44,330 bases of DNA from Anaerolineae bacterium (GTDB lineage: Bacteria > Chloroflexota > Anaerolineae > Anaerolineales > Villigracilaceae), in assembly GCA_018648605.1 (NCBI GenBank), contig JABGQU010000007.1, forward strand, positions 1 to 44,330, given 5' to 3'. Position numbers and translations under genes: made by a program. The notes under the pieces were generated by a model. It had not been told where the DNA came from and made no database searches. It was given only the letters and a program-made list of their open reading frames with translations. Positions 1-9,313 of this stretch are shown in pieces. How positions within the stretch are numbered: position 1 is the stretch's first letter; each line of letters opens with the position of its first letter.

Positions 1-621
1 CTTCTTAGCATAACCGACAAAGCAGAATTTGACTTAGATAAAATTACATACCCAGAGATGACGCTCGCTGGAGGTGGAGTTATGTATACAACACCAAATA
101 ACTTTATCGATAAAGGAACGGAGCACTTTGACCGCGAGGTAACATTTGCTTACACTACCCATACAACAGAAGATGGTAAAAAACTAGAATATATTGTTAT
201 GCCCGTTTTCTTTAGAGACGAAAATACTGGAGAGATATACCCTGTAATAACAATACATGCTCTTTATAATCCAAATGTGAACCTTGAACCAGTTGATGCA
301 CAAAGACATATCGACATATGGCAAGAAAAGATGAATATTACCTTTATAAAAAAGGGAGTAACTGTCCCGTTTTCTGAATTTGAAGATCCAATTGTTGCAA
401 GAACATTCCAAAATCATCCTGATATGAGAGAAAGATTTGAGAAATTTAGAGATGGTGATGCTAGCGCTCTTAGCGATCTTGAAGATCCAATCGTCTTACT
501 TTCTGAAATAGGAGAAGCATCTGGAGGGGCCTGGCTCCAATCAAAACCAAACCCTATCCTTGAAAATATACAAGAGACTAATTATGTGTTTTACAGCAAG
601 AATTACAACCGCAAAATATGA
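1..621 (+). CDS. hypothetical protein, 5'-truncated by the window edge
   Basis: Frame is open from base 1 through the ATG at 58 to the TGA at 619-621; no family recognised; AT-rich relative to neighbours. Confidence 0.6.
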   Translation, partial: LLSITDKAEFDLDKITYPEMTLAGGGVMYTTPNNFIDKGTEHFDREVTFAYTTHTTEDGKKLEYIVMPVFFRDENTGEIYPVITIHALYNPNVNLEPVDAQRHIDIWQEKMNITFIKKGVTVPFSEFEDPIVARTFQNHPDMRERFEKFRDGDASALSDLEDPIVLLSEIGEASGGAWLQSKPNPILENIQETNYVFYSKNYNRKI

Positions 622-1253
622 AAAACAAGACCATGAAAACAACCATCCTCCCCACATCCGACTCAAATGCAATATCCACGGCACTAGAATTTCTTCGCGC
701 AGGTGAACTTGTCTCTTTTCCAACTGATACAGTTTATGGCGTGGGCACATTTGCCTTCAACGCCGAGGGCGCAACAAAAATTTACGCAGCAAAGCAACGC
801 CCCCCAGACAAAGCCCTGCCCATTTTGCTTGGGGGTCTGAGTCAAATTCCGCTTGTGGCAGTGGATTTGCCTGAGAGTGCGCTGAAACTGGCTGAGCATT
901 TTCTGCCCGGTGCGCTGACTTTGGTTGTGCCGAAACACCCTGATATTCCCGAAGAAGTTTCTTCGCTGGAGACGGTCGGTATCCGCATCCCCGACCATGC
1001 TTTTACGCGGGCTTTACTAAATGCCGCCGGTCCGATGGCGGTGACCTCGGCAAATATCTCGGGGCAGGATTCGCCGGTCGATGCCGGGGGTGTGTATATG
1101 CAATTAAACGGAAGCCTGCCCCTCATTCTGGATGGAGGCCGTACCGCAGGGATTCTTTCATCCACAGTGATTGACTGCACACAAGAAGAGATCGTCATCC
1201 TGCGTGAGGGTCCAATTGGTCTGAAAGAAATTCAGGCTGTCTTGAAAAATTAA
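618..1253 (+). CDS. L-threonylcarbamoyladenylate synthase / YrdC-Sua5 family protein (start 618 or 633)
   Basis: YrdC-like motifs: FPTDTVYGVGTFAFN, KQRPPDKALPILL, GPMAVTSANISG, STVIDCT. Confidence 0.9.
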   Translation: MKNKTMKTTILPTSDSNAISTALEFLRAGELVSFPTDTVYGVGTFAFNAEGATKIYAAKQRPPDKALPILLGGLSQIPLVAVDLPESALKLAEHFLPGALTLVVPKHPDIPEEVSSLETVGIRIPDHAFTRALLNAAGPMAVTSANISGQDSPVDAGGVYMQLNGSLPLILDGGRTAGILSSTVIDCTQEEIVILREGPIGLKEIQAVLKN

Positions 1254-1334
1254 AATTCTCTTATCTATTGTTTATCTTAAGTTAAGTTCTTTTTTTGAAA
1301 TCCCCGTATACTTTAGGAGCATTCTCCTCAATAC

Positions 1335-1374
1335 CAACCGCGCTGGAGCTGGGCCGCTCCAAAGCGCGGTTTTG
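1335..1374. terminator. hairpin between convergent genes, possible bidirectional terminator
   Basis: AACCGCGCT...GGAGC/GCTCC...AAGCGCGGTT followed by TTGGTTT. Confidence 0.6.
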
Positions 1375-1388
1375 GTTTAAGGGAGAAT

Positions 1389-4300
1389 TTATGGTTTTAG
1401 TCTGCGGACAGCCAACATTGTGAGGTCGTCTGCGGGAGGCATAGTAGACATAAATTTATCTAAATTCGCTTCAATTTCATCCAGGCTTTCTTCAATAGCA
1501 GCATGTTCTACCATCAGGGCAGTTTTCAGGCGTTCTTCACCAAAAAGGTCACCGTCGGGGGAAAACATTTCGGTGATGCCATCTGTATATAGCAAGAGTG
1601 TATCTTCGACATCCAATTGGATTGTTTCCTCTTCAAACTCAGTGCCTTCTAAAACACCTAGTGCCATCCCCGTACGTGTTAGGCGTATTATCTGCCCGGC
1701 TTTCTTTTGCAACCAGAAGGGTGGATTATGCCCTGCATTGGCGAAGGTAAATTCGCCCGTCTCAAGAGAGAGTACGCCATATACGGCTGTAACAAACATG
1801 CCCTGGTGTGTATCAGGGATCAAGAGATCGTTTACTCGACGCAATGCTTCAGCCGGGGATGTTGTTTCTTTGATCGCAGCGCGAACCAGCGTGCGTGTGA
1901 GCGCCATAAAAAGAGCAGCCGGAATGCCTTTGTCTGCCACGTCGGCTATGAAAAGTCCTAATCTCTTCCCGGGTAATTCGAATGCATCATAGAAATCACC
2001 ACCCACCTGACGGGCGGTTTTCCAGCGACCAGCCAGCTCCCAGCCAGAGGGTTCAGGAAGCATATCGGGAATAAAGGTCTTTTGAATCTCGCGTGCGACT
2101 TGCACTTCATGTTCCAGACGCTCACGTGCAACCATTTCTTCTTGCAACCGATCATTTTGGATCGAGAGAGCTGCTTGTTGGGCAATGCCTGTGATGATTT
2201 CCAGTCGACGTGAGCGAAAACGGCGTCCACCGGGGGCTTCTTCAGCAAGTAAAACACCAAAGAGATCATCTTTAGTTTTTAAAGGAACAGCGAGCAAGAG
2301 ATCATCCGCACTATCAAGAAACTCATAAAAACCATCATCCCAGGGAGGAGAAATATCCAACCAGGAAGTCCGCACATTTCCGGTGCTAAAACGCCTTAAT
2401 AGCATCGTATTTGCCTCGCGAACACCATCCAAAAGAGGAAATTCACCTGTTGAATATATGTCCTGCCAAACCAAGAATTTATCTTCGCTAGAAAGACCAT
2501 ACTCTTGAGAAGAAAAATATTGCTTTGTGGCTTCATCCCAAAGGTAGATCGCGCAACGCTCAACCCCAACAAGGATGGGCATTATACGAATAATCGCATC
2601 CAGAATTTTATCCAAATTTCCCTTGCTTACAACAGCCTGTGCGACCTGCAACAAAGCCGTCGAGGCATAAGCCTCCTCTTGAGCAGAATCATAGAGGCGC
2701 GCGTTTTCAATTGCAACAGCAGCATAACTAGCAAAAGTAGAGGTGATTGCCCGCGCTTCATGGCCATAACGCCCCGGTGTATGATGAGAAAGCGTTAGGA
2801 CGCCAGTCGGCTGTGCTCCAATATGAAGCGGCGCAGCAATAGACGAGTAATTTCTTTCAAAGCCCGCCGCCAACCCAATTGAGCCTAGCGCATCTTCTGG
2901 TTTACGAATAACGGGTTCTTCAGACAGCAACACTTTCGCTAAAGAAATCGAAGCATCTGCTGAAGAGCGACGCGCATTTATTAATGCGGATTCTTCAAGG
3001 CCATGAACAGCAGCCAAATATAACTCCCCTTCATCTCCCAGCAACCAGAGGGCAGAAATTTCGCTAGGCAGGGAACGTTCCAACTCGGTCAACACAGCAT
3101 CTAGAACCTGCTCAACACCAACATTATCAGAAAGCAAACCTGCAACTTCTCGCAAACTATCAGCGACCTGTCTTCGCCAGCGCTCTGAACGGTAAAGATC
3201 AGCATTATGAATAGCTACTGCAATATTATCGCCCAGCGCTTCAAAAAGGATGAGATCGTCGTTGCTAAAGGCATCAACCCGATCACTCTGCACATCCAAT
3301 ATGCCCTTGATCGCATTATTAAAGATAAGGGGAACGACAAGCTCTGCCTTCGTATTTTCAGGAGGTAATGACGATGGCCGATAGCGCGGTTCGTCTGAAA
3401 CATCATTCGCCAGAACAGACTCTTTGTTCCGTGCAACCCAGGGGATTAAACCTTCAGGATTATCCAGGTCTAAGCCATAGCCTTGCAACGCTTCCTTATG
3501 TTTGCCACTGCCAGCTTCATAACTGATCCTGCGTCGATTGCGATGTACAGTAAAAAGATGTACGTGAGGAAAACCAAAACGCTCTGTGATCAATGAGGCC
3601 ACATCGCTCATCAATTTACCTAAATTTAAAGTAGACGTCGCCTTTTTATTCACTTCGGCAATAACATTCAATTGCTCGGCGCGGCGTCGCAAAATATCAT
3701 ATAAACGTGCACCTTCAATGGCGACGGCAATATTATCAGCGAGTGCTCGCAAAACTAATAAATCATTCGGGTGGAAAGCATTTAAAAGATCGCTTTGCAC
3801 ATTTAAAACGCCCAGAATACGATCTTCTATCTTCAATGGGAGAACGACTTCAGATTTTGTTTCCGGTAGCCCAGACAAGAATCTATAACGTGGTTCCGCT
3901 GCAACATCAGAAGACAGAATCTCTTCCCCACGCTGCGCTGCATAGCCGATCAAGCCTTGCCCAAATTCGATCTCTAACGTAGGTGAACTTTTTTTAGGCT
4001 CCTTTGCGGGTGTTTTAGCGCCTGAGCGAAAACGTAAGATTCTTTCACCTGTATTAACCGTAAAAATCGCTACATAATAATAGTTAAATGTCTCCTGAAT
4101 CAGTTTGGTTACACGCTCCGCTAATTCATCTACATTCATTACGTTAGCGATTTGCGTACTTACCTGACTCACCAAATTCAACTGCCCTATGCGCCAATGT
4201 TCTACAGCAACACGGTGTGCTGTAACCAATGTCAAGGCGGCGATGCTGGCAATGCCTTCAAGCGCATCTAGTTCACCCTGCACAAAAGATGCCCCATTCT

Positions 4301-5042
4301 CTCGGCTAACTTGCAACGCGCCCATCATAAAACCATGATCTTTTAAAGAGATGGCTACAGCTTCCATCTCCTTTTCGCTAGATTGCACTACCCCACTTCT
4401 TTTTAAAGCCTGTTGCATCATCGCTGTGGGCGGAGAAACCGGAAAGATCGGTTCATCTTCCCAATCTGGCAAACGAAAGAGACTCTCATCAAGCCAAACG
4501 TCTACATCACCAGTAACCAAGCGTGCGACCATTTGCTGGATACGGTCACGTTGAGAAGCAAGAGATTTTGTATTCAGCATCTCTTCGCCAAGATTGGTTA
4601 ATTTGAGCCAATCCGGGGAGTGCAAAGAAAGGTTCGGATTATCCCGTTTTTTGGTGAGCGTGAGAATATTCCCGCCTTCGCCCGTGACCTGATAATTGAT
4701 ACCGTCCATCAGGTTGTTGATGAGATAAATGCCAAGACCCCCTACCTGCCGCTCGGACAGAGGCAAGTCCAAATCCGGGGGCGAAACCGAATCCATATCA
4801 AATGGGCGGCCATCATCCTGAATATTGATTTTTAGATCATCTTTGGTAATTTCGCAACTGATCCTAATTTCCCTATCGGTTTCCCCTCCATAGGCATGGT
4901 CGATAATATTTGAACAGGCTTCATCCACAGCCAATTGCACAGCATAGACGGCTTTATCTGTCAGATCAGCATTGCGGGCTATCTGCGCGACATAGGTGCG
5001 AATATGATCCAAAGACTTGTGTTTTGCGAGAAAAGTCTGCAT
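1389..5042 (-). CDS. multidomain regulator: N-terminal RsbW-like HATPase, multiple GAF domains, C-terminal SpoIIE/PP2C phosphatase
   Basis: N-term AVDEACSNIIDHAYGG and GGLGIYLINNLMD (HATPase_c); repeated GAF-like FGQGLIGYAAQRGE/VPLKIEDRILGVLNVQSD; C-term VGGDFYDAFELPGKRLGLFIADVADKGIPAALFMAL and PADDLTMLAVR. Confidence 0.9.
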   Translation of the reverse strand: MQTFLAKHKSLDHIRTYVAQIARNADLTDKAVYAVQLAVDEACSNIIDHAYGGETDREIRISCEITKDDLKINIQDDGRPFDMDSVSPPDLDLPLSERQVGGLGIYLINNLMDGINYQVTGEGGNILTLTKKRDNPNLSLHSPDWLKLTNLGEEMLNTKSLASQRDRIQQMVARLVTGDVDVWLDESLFRLPDWEDEPIFPVSPPTAMMQQALKRSGVVQSSEKEMEAVAISLKDHGFMMGALQVSRENGASFVQGELDALEGIASIAALTLVTAHRVAVEHWRIGQLNLVSQVSTQIANVMNVDELAERVTKLIQETFNYYYVAIFTVNTGERILRFRSGAKTPAKEPKKSSPTLEIEFGQGLIGYAAQRGEEILSSDVAAEPRYRFLSGLPETKSEVVLPLKIEDRILGVLNVQSDLLNAFHPNDLLVLRALADNIAVAIEGARLYDILRRRAEQLNVIAEVNKKATSTLNLGKLMSDVASLITERFGFPHVHLFTVHRNRRRISYEAGSGKHKEALQGYGLDLDNPEGLIPWVARNKESVLANDVSDEPRYRPSSLPPENTKAELVVPLIFNNAIKGILDVQSDRVDAFSNDDLILFEALGDNIAVAIHNADLYRSERWRRQVADSLREVAGLLSDNVGVEQVLDAVLTELERSLPSEISALWLLGDEGELYLAAVHGLEESALINARRSSADASISLAKVLLSEEPVIRKPEDALGSIGLAAGFERNYSSIAAPLHIGAQPTGVLTLSHHTPGRYGHEARAITSTFASYAAVAIENARLYDSAQEEAYASTALLQVAQAVVSKGNLDKILDAIIRIMPILVGVERCAIYLWDEATKQYFSSQEYGLSSEDKFLVWQDIYSTGEFPLLDGVREANTMLLRRFSTGNVRTSWLDISPPWDDGFYEFLDSADDLLLAVPLKTKDDLFGVLLAEEAPGGRRFRSRRLEIITGIAQQAALSIQNDRLQEEMVARERLEHEVQVAREIQKTFIPDMLPEPSGWELAGRWKTARQVGGDFYDAFELPGKRLGLFIADVADKGIPAALFMALTRTLVRAAIKETTSPAEALRRVNDLLIPDTHQGMFVTAVYGVLSLETGEFTFANAGHNPPFWLQKKAGQIIRLTRTGMALGVLEGTEFEEETIQLDVEDTLLLYTDGITEMFSPDGDLFGEERLKTALMVEHAAIEESLDEIEANLDKFMSTMPPADDLTMLAVRRLKP

Positions 5043-5055
5043 GGCATTTAGACAA

Positions 5056-5085
5056 AAGCCGTCCTACCAATTTGGAAGACGGCTT
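5056..5085 (-). terminator. weak terminator/attenuator between the STAS gene and the SpoIIE-type gene
   Basis: AAGCCGTC...GACGGCTT stem followed on the minus strand by TTTTGTC. Confidence 0.45.
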
Positions 5086-5110
5086 ATGAAATTACTGAGT
5101 AAAAATTGAC

Positions 5111-5461
5111 TTAGAAGTAACCAACAGCAGGAGTGACCTCATCAAAAATCGTGAATAGCGGGATAAAACCAGCCAGGTCTAACGCATCTTTGATGCGCTC
5201 GGGAACGACAGCCAGAACGACTTCACCCCGAGAAAGTTTCTTGCATTCTTTTTGTGTAGCCAGCAAAACGCGCATTCCTGCGCTCGACATATATTCCATG
5301 CCACTCATATCGAGAACAATTTTATAACGCCCGTCTTTGGTAATAGCTTCGAGCGCTTCGCCCAATTGAGCGGCGGTGGCGCTATCTACTCGTCCCTTAA
5401 CCGTGATCATATCGCATTGCTTAAACTTTTGTGTAGTGGTTTCCATTCTTCCTCCAGACAA
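5111..5461 (-). CDS. STAS-domain anti-sigma factor antagonist (RsbV/SpoIIAA-like)
   Basis: KIVLDMSGMEYMSSAGMRVLLATQKE carries the typical STAS serine loop. Confidence 0.9.
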   Translation of the reverse strand: MSGGRMETTTQKFKQCDMITVKGRVDSATAAQLGEALEAITKDGRYKIVLDMSGMEYMSSAGMRVLLATQKECKKLSRGEVVLAVVPERIKDALDLAGFIPLFTIFDEVTPAVGYF

Positions 5462-5580
5462 AACGACTGAGATTGAACTTCTCAGATATACTATGTCGAA
5501 AAATTATATCATCGAAAAGAACTGCTATTTCTGCCTACTTTTGCAGGCACAAGTAAAATATTAAAAGCTCATATAATAGA

Positions 5581-5609
5581 TTGACACTCCCTCTCAATTC
5601 AGGTATCCT
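5581..5609 (+). promoter_or_regulatory. sigma70-type promoter for SRP RNA
   Basis: TTGACA (5581-5586), 17-bp spacer, TATCCT (5604-5609); predicted start about 5616-5617 coincides with the RNA 5' end. Confidence 0.8.
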
Positions 5610-5616
5610 TGCCCCC

Positions 5617-5718
5617 GTCTGGGCAGTCCGGCGCGGCGGAAGCCTCTCAATCCCGCCAGGTCCGAAAGGAAGCAACGGTACGGAGGTCGCTCCGGGTGCC
5701 GCCGGTTCCTGCCCAGAT
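5617..5718 (+). ncRNA. ffs: bacterial signal recognition particle RNA, small (4.5S-like) form
   Basis: Terminal helix TCTGGGCA (5618-5625)/TGCCCAGA (5710-5717); conserved apical domain CCAGGTCCGAAAGGAAGCAACGG. Confidence 0.9.
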
Positions 5719-5742
5719 ATTTTCTTTTCTCAAGGAAATCTC

Positions 5743-6090
5743 ATGTCTCGTTGGCTTCAAGCATTACTTATCGCCATACTCGGTCTCGTCGCTGGTCTTT
5801 TTTACGGCTGGCGCGTTGCCCCTGTTGAGTACTTCGACACGACCCCAGACACGCTGCATTCACAATATAAAAGCGAATATACCCTCATGGTCGCCGAAAC
5901 CTATCAAAGCACAAAGGACCTTGAACTTGCCGCACGGCAGCTCGCCCTTTTAGGCAGCGCCCACCCGGCTGAGATCGTTCAGGAAGCTCTCGATTACGCA
6001 GACTTCACGCCTGAGGAAAATATAAAATTGGCTGCATTATTGGATAAGATCGAGGCTTGGCAGCCCGCTTTAGGAGACTCTACCCCATGA
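5743..6090 (+). CDS. small membrane-anchored protein (N-terminal TM segment)
   Basis: MSRWLQALLIAILGLVAGLFYGWRVAPVEYFDTTPDTL; ORF-caller start at 5581 lies upstream of the SRP RNA, so the 5743 ATG is preferred (AAGGAA upstream). Confidence 0.7.
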   Translation: MSRWLQALLIAILGLVAGLFYGWRVAPVEYFDTTPDTLHSQYKSEYTLMVAETYQSTKDLELAARQLALLGSAHPAEIVQEALDYADFTPEENIKLAALLDKIEAWQPALGDSTP

Positions 6091-6953
6091 AAACCGACCG
6101 TCTCCCTTGGCATCTTCTCGCCGGACTCATTCTCGGACTTGGACTGGGCCTCGTTATCTCATGGGGAATTGCACCCCTAAAATATACCGATACACCGCCT
6201 TCCCTGCTGCGGGGCGATTTCAAAGATGCCTACCGTGCCCTGATCGCCTCTGCCTATGCTTCAACGGGTGACCTCGAACGCGCTGAAGAACGCCTCTCTG
6301 CACTTGGTGATATAAATTCGGTCGAAGCGCTTGCCATCCAGGCACAACGTGCCGTTGCAGAGGGCAATACCGCGCAAAAAGATGCGCTGGCAGCTCTAGC
6401 AAGTGATCTTGGAGAAAATATCTCATCACGTGGGGTAACCCCCACCAGTACACGCTTTCTTACGCAAACGCCAGGTCCCACACGGACAGGGACGCCTCCT
6501 GCTTCTGAAGAGGGGAATAACACTGAAACCACCCCCGAACCTCCAGATGCCACGTTAACGCCCATCCCTATTTACACGCGCACCCCGGCGTCCACACCGA
6601 CAGCAATTCCAACGGTCGGCGCGCCGTATATCCTCGTCACGCAAGATGAGATTTGCAGCACAAATATTTCAGAAGGACTGTTGATGGTCTACGTCAGCGA
6701 TGCCGCACAAAAAACTGTTTCAGGGGCTGAGATCATTGTCGAGTGGGATCAAGAAGAAGAACATTTCTTTACCGGACTGAAGCCTGAGTTAGGACATGGT
6801 TATGCAGATTTTGCCATGGAGGCAAATAAGACCTATGCGCTGCGCCTAGCAACTGGCAGCACCGCCGTTGGCGATCTAAGTTCACCGCCCTGCCAGGATA
6901 GCGAGGGCAATCATTATTGGGGCAGTCTGCGATTGAGATTCCAGCAACCTTAA
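6087..6953 (+). CDS. membrane-anchored protein, paralogous N-terminus to the preceding gene, Pro/Thr-rich linker and C-terminal extracytoplasmic domain
   Basis: ATGA overlap with the upstream stop; MKTDRLPWHLLAGLILGLGLGLVISWGIAPLKYTDTPP. Confidence 0.75.
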   Translation: MKTDRLPWHLLAGLILGLGLGLVISWGIAPLKYTDTPPSLLRGDFKDAYRALIASAYASTGDLERAEERLSALGDINSVEALAIQAQRAVAEGNTAQKDALAALASDLGENISSRGVTPTSTRFLTQTPGPTRTGTPPASEEGNNTETTPEPPDATLTPIPIYTRTPASTPTAIPTVGAPYILVTQDEICSTNISEGLLMVYVSDAAQKTVSGAEIIVEWDQEEEHFFTGLKPELGHGYADFAMEANKTYALRLATGSTAVGDLSSPPCQDSEGNHYWGSLRLRFQQP

Positions 6954-6958
6954 ACGAA

Positions 6959-6993
6959 GAGACCGAGTGCAAAACACTCGGTCTCTTTTTTTT
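6959..6993 (+). terminator. intrinsic terminator
   Basis: GAGACCGAGTG-CAAAA-CACTCGGTCTC followed by T8. Confidence 0.9.
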
Positions 6994-7009
6994 GTGTATT
7001 AGAGAAATG

Positions 7010-8437
7010 CTATGGCACCAAGCCACTCTGTGCCCAATCGTTCCCAAGCATGATATCCACATCTGAACCTGCAGCGGGGTCAAAGCGAAAAACGATTTGC
7101 TGATTGCTATTTGCCTGCACAAGATCAAAGATATAGCGGACGGTATAGAGATCGGCATTATGCAAAACAACTGTGGTGCGATCATAAGCTTTATCTGCGC
7201 TGCCAATGCCAACAATATTCATTCCCTGCGCCGAAAAGTAGGCTTGAGAACGCGCCGCAAGTTCCGTTGCTTCGACAATACCATAAGCACCATTTAGGAG
7301 ATTAACGCGCGAGGCTTCGGCTTGCATCAAGGCAGCTGGCTCACCAGTCGCTTGGGGGCTAAGCGCTCCACCAGGGGTGAAAATTTCATCACGCAGGACG
7401 CGTATCTGATCAGGGATCGGCTTCAAGATCGAAAGCCCATCCGGCGATGTTTCGAGAATGCCCATATCGTAATTAATAACGCCTTGTTTTATTTGAGTAA
7501 TATCGATCTGAGAAGCAAGGACGGCCAATTTGATCATATCTTCAAAAGACATATTGGTCTTCAAACCTGCCGAGGCTTCATTATAAATATCCGGTGCCAT
7601 TCTGATCGTTTCAGGCAGTTTTTCAGGTAAGAGAACTTGGTCGCGCAATGCCATAATGACTTGCTGCTGGCGAAGGGAGCGGTCTACATCGCCGCCTGCG
7701 GTGCTTTTACGATCGCGCGCATAAGACAAAACCAGATACCCGGGCAAAACCTGGCACCCAGCATGAATTTTTTGTTTTGGTTTTGGACCGATCGGGTCAA
7801 GCCAGATATTCTGAGGAATACAAAGGTATAAGCCGCCCATAGCATCAATAGCTTCTTCAAAAGCGCGAAAGTCAACCAAGCCATAATATTGGATCGGAAC
7901 ACCGAGAAGGCGTTCCACTGTCTGGATCGCTAAGCCTGGTCCACCGCCCGGCAATTTATATTGTTCACCAAGTGCGTGGGCTGTGTTGATCTTGCCATAG
8001 CCAAATCCACCGGGAATATCCACCCAAAGATCGCGGGGGACAGAAAGCATTCCCGCTGTTTTGCTGAGCGGATCAATGGTAAAGAGGATCATTGTATCGG
8101 AACGCGGAGCATCCGTATCCAGATCGCGGGCATCAACACCCAAGAAGAGAATATTGACGCGGCTGGCGCCATCCCATGAGGCAGGCGCAATCGATTCGGG
8201 CGCTTCTACTTCGGGAGCAGCGGCTGGTGTACTACCAGCAGGCACAGGAGCGCCATTGGAACCAACCAGCGCAATGCCCGGGAGGTTAACCATTGTTAGC
8301 CCTGTAACAAAATTGCGCACATAGACGAAACCACCTGCCGCCAAGATTATTGCGACGATCCAAGTGATCACCATACCAAGCGGGATACGTTTTAGTGAAG
8401 TAAAGATTTTTTGAATATTGAATTTCTTTTCGCTCAT
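7010..8437 (-). CDS. LytR-CpsA-Psr (LCP) family protein
   Basis: VNILFLGVDARD, RSDTMILFTIDP, MLSVPRDLWVDIPGGFGYGKINTAHALG, YARDRKSTAGGDVDRSLRQQQVIMAL. Confidence 0.93.
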   Translation of the reverse strand: MSEKKFNIQKIFTSLKRIPLGMVITWIVAIILAAGGFVYVRNFVTGLTMVNLPGIALVGSNGAPVPAGSTPAAAPEVEAPESIAPASWDGASRVNILFLGVDARDLDTDAPRSDTMILFTIDPLSKTAGMLSVPRDLWVDIPGGFGYGKINTAHALGEQYKLPGGGPGLAIQTVERLLGVPIQYYGLVDFRAFEEAIDAMGGLYLCIPQNIWLDPIGPKPKQKIHAGCQVLPGYLVLSYARDRKSTAGGDVDRSLRQQQVIMALRDQVLLPEKLPETIRMAPDIYNEASAGLKTNMSFEDMIKLAVLASQIDITQIKQGVINYDMGILETSPDGLSILKPIPDQIRVLRDEIFTPGGALSPQATGEPAALMQAEASRVNLLNGAYGIVEATELAARSQAYFSAQGMNIVGIGSADKAYDRTTVVLHNADLYTVRYIFDLVQANSNQQIVFRFDPAAGSDVDIMLGNDWAQSGLVP

Positions 8438-8440
8438 ATT

Positions 8441-9073
8441 TTATTCCAATTTCATGTAGACCATATCAAGACCTAAATTCTCAAGTCCGATTTCTGCCCA
8501 GTGACGAATGAGCGCAGAATCTTCTTTGAGGGCTGCCATAAGGGCCGGGATCGCGCGCGTATCCGTAATATTAGCGAGGGCGCGGATCGTGCCTAAGCGG
8601 GCAGCGTCTTGAGCTTTATTTTTATCGAGAAAGCCCAGCAATGCGGGGACGGCATCCGTGCCAATAGCGGTAAGCGCATTCGTCACGAGGGTGCGGAGCA
8701 TACTATCTGGGTGGCGTAAAAAGCCGATTAACACGGGAGCAGATTTCGGGTGAGGGTGTGCCGCCAATCCCAATGCCGCAGATTGCTTGACCTCGACAGA
8801 TTCGTCATCCAATGCGGCGAGGAGCCAATCCACATCTACAACGTCCATCTGCGCAAGGGTGCTGACTGCCCACCAACGTTGATCTGGGTCTGGCGAGGTT
8901 GCCAACTTTCGCAAAGCAGGCATGGATTCTGCGCCCAGCTCGGCCAGTTTTTGCATGGCGGCCTGAGCGAGATTCTCATCGCCACTAATAAGATCGGCGA
9001 ATAATGCGTCCAAGTGACTTATTTGGGTTCGGGCGGCGGGACGGGGAGATCGGCTACAGCTGTGGCTGTCCAT
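8441..9073 (-). CDS. HEAT-repeat protein (start uncertain: ATG 9073 or TTG 9013)
   Basis: Repeated helical units such as AQAAMQKLAELGAESMPALRKLA and DESVEVKQSAALGLAAHPHPKSAPVLIGFL. Confidence 0.8.
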   Translation of the reverse strand: MDSHSCSRSPRPAARTQISHLDALFADLISGDENLAQAAMQKLAELGAESMPALRKLATSPDPDQRWWAVSTLAQMDVVDVDWLLAALDDESVEVKQSAALGLAAHPHPKSAPVLIGFLRHPDSMLRTLVTNALTAIGTDAVPALLGFLDKNKAQDAARLGTIRALANITDTRAIPALMAALKEDSALIRHWAEIGLENLGLDMVYMKLE

Positions 9074-9240
9074 TTATCCCCTTCGTCGATCAGCATGACC
9101 GGGATATCATCTACGATCGGGTATTTTCGGTCGCAGTCCTGGCAAACGAGCCAGCTATCTTTTTCAACTGAGAGCAGCCCGTCTTTTTCACGAACACATG
9201 CGGGGCAGCGTAAAATTTCGAGTAAATCTTTACTTACCAT
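9019..9240 (-). CDS. Trm112 family protein
   Basis: LLEILRCPACVREKDGLL...LVCQDCDRKYPIVDDIPVMLIDE zinc-ribbon-like motif. Confidence 0.9.
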   Translation of the reverse strand: MVSKDLLEILRCPACVREKDGLLSVEKDSWLVCQDCDRKYPIVDDIPVMLIDEGDKWTATAVADLPVPPPEPK

Positions 9241-9313
9241 TGTTGTCTCCTATATTCAGAGCGCAATTTTACCAGATTTTAGGCTTGGGACTTTACAACG
9301 TTTGCTATGCGAA

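Noticed and set aside
5581-5742. N-terminal extension of the 169-aa ORF
   Set aside because: Covers the SRP RNA; ATG at 5743 with an SD-like AAGGAA and an immediate TM segment is the credible start
8750-9004. Plus-strand ORF opposite the HEAT-repeat gene
   Set aside because: Antisense shadow ORF with no motif
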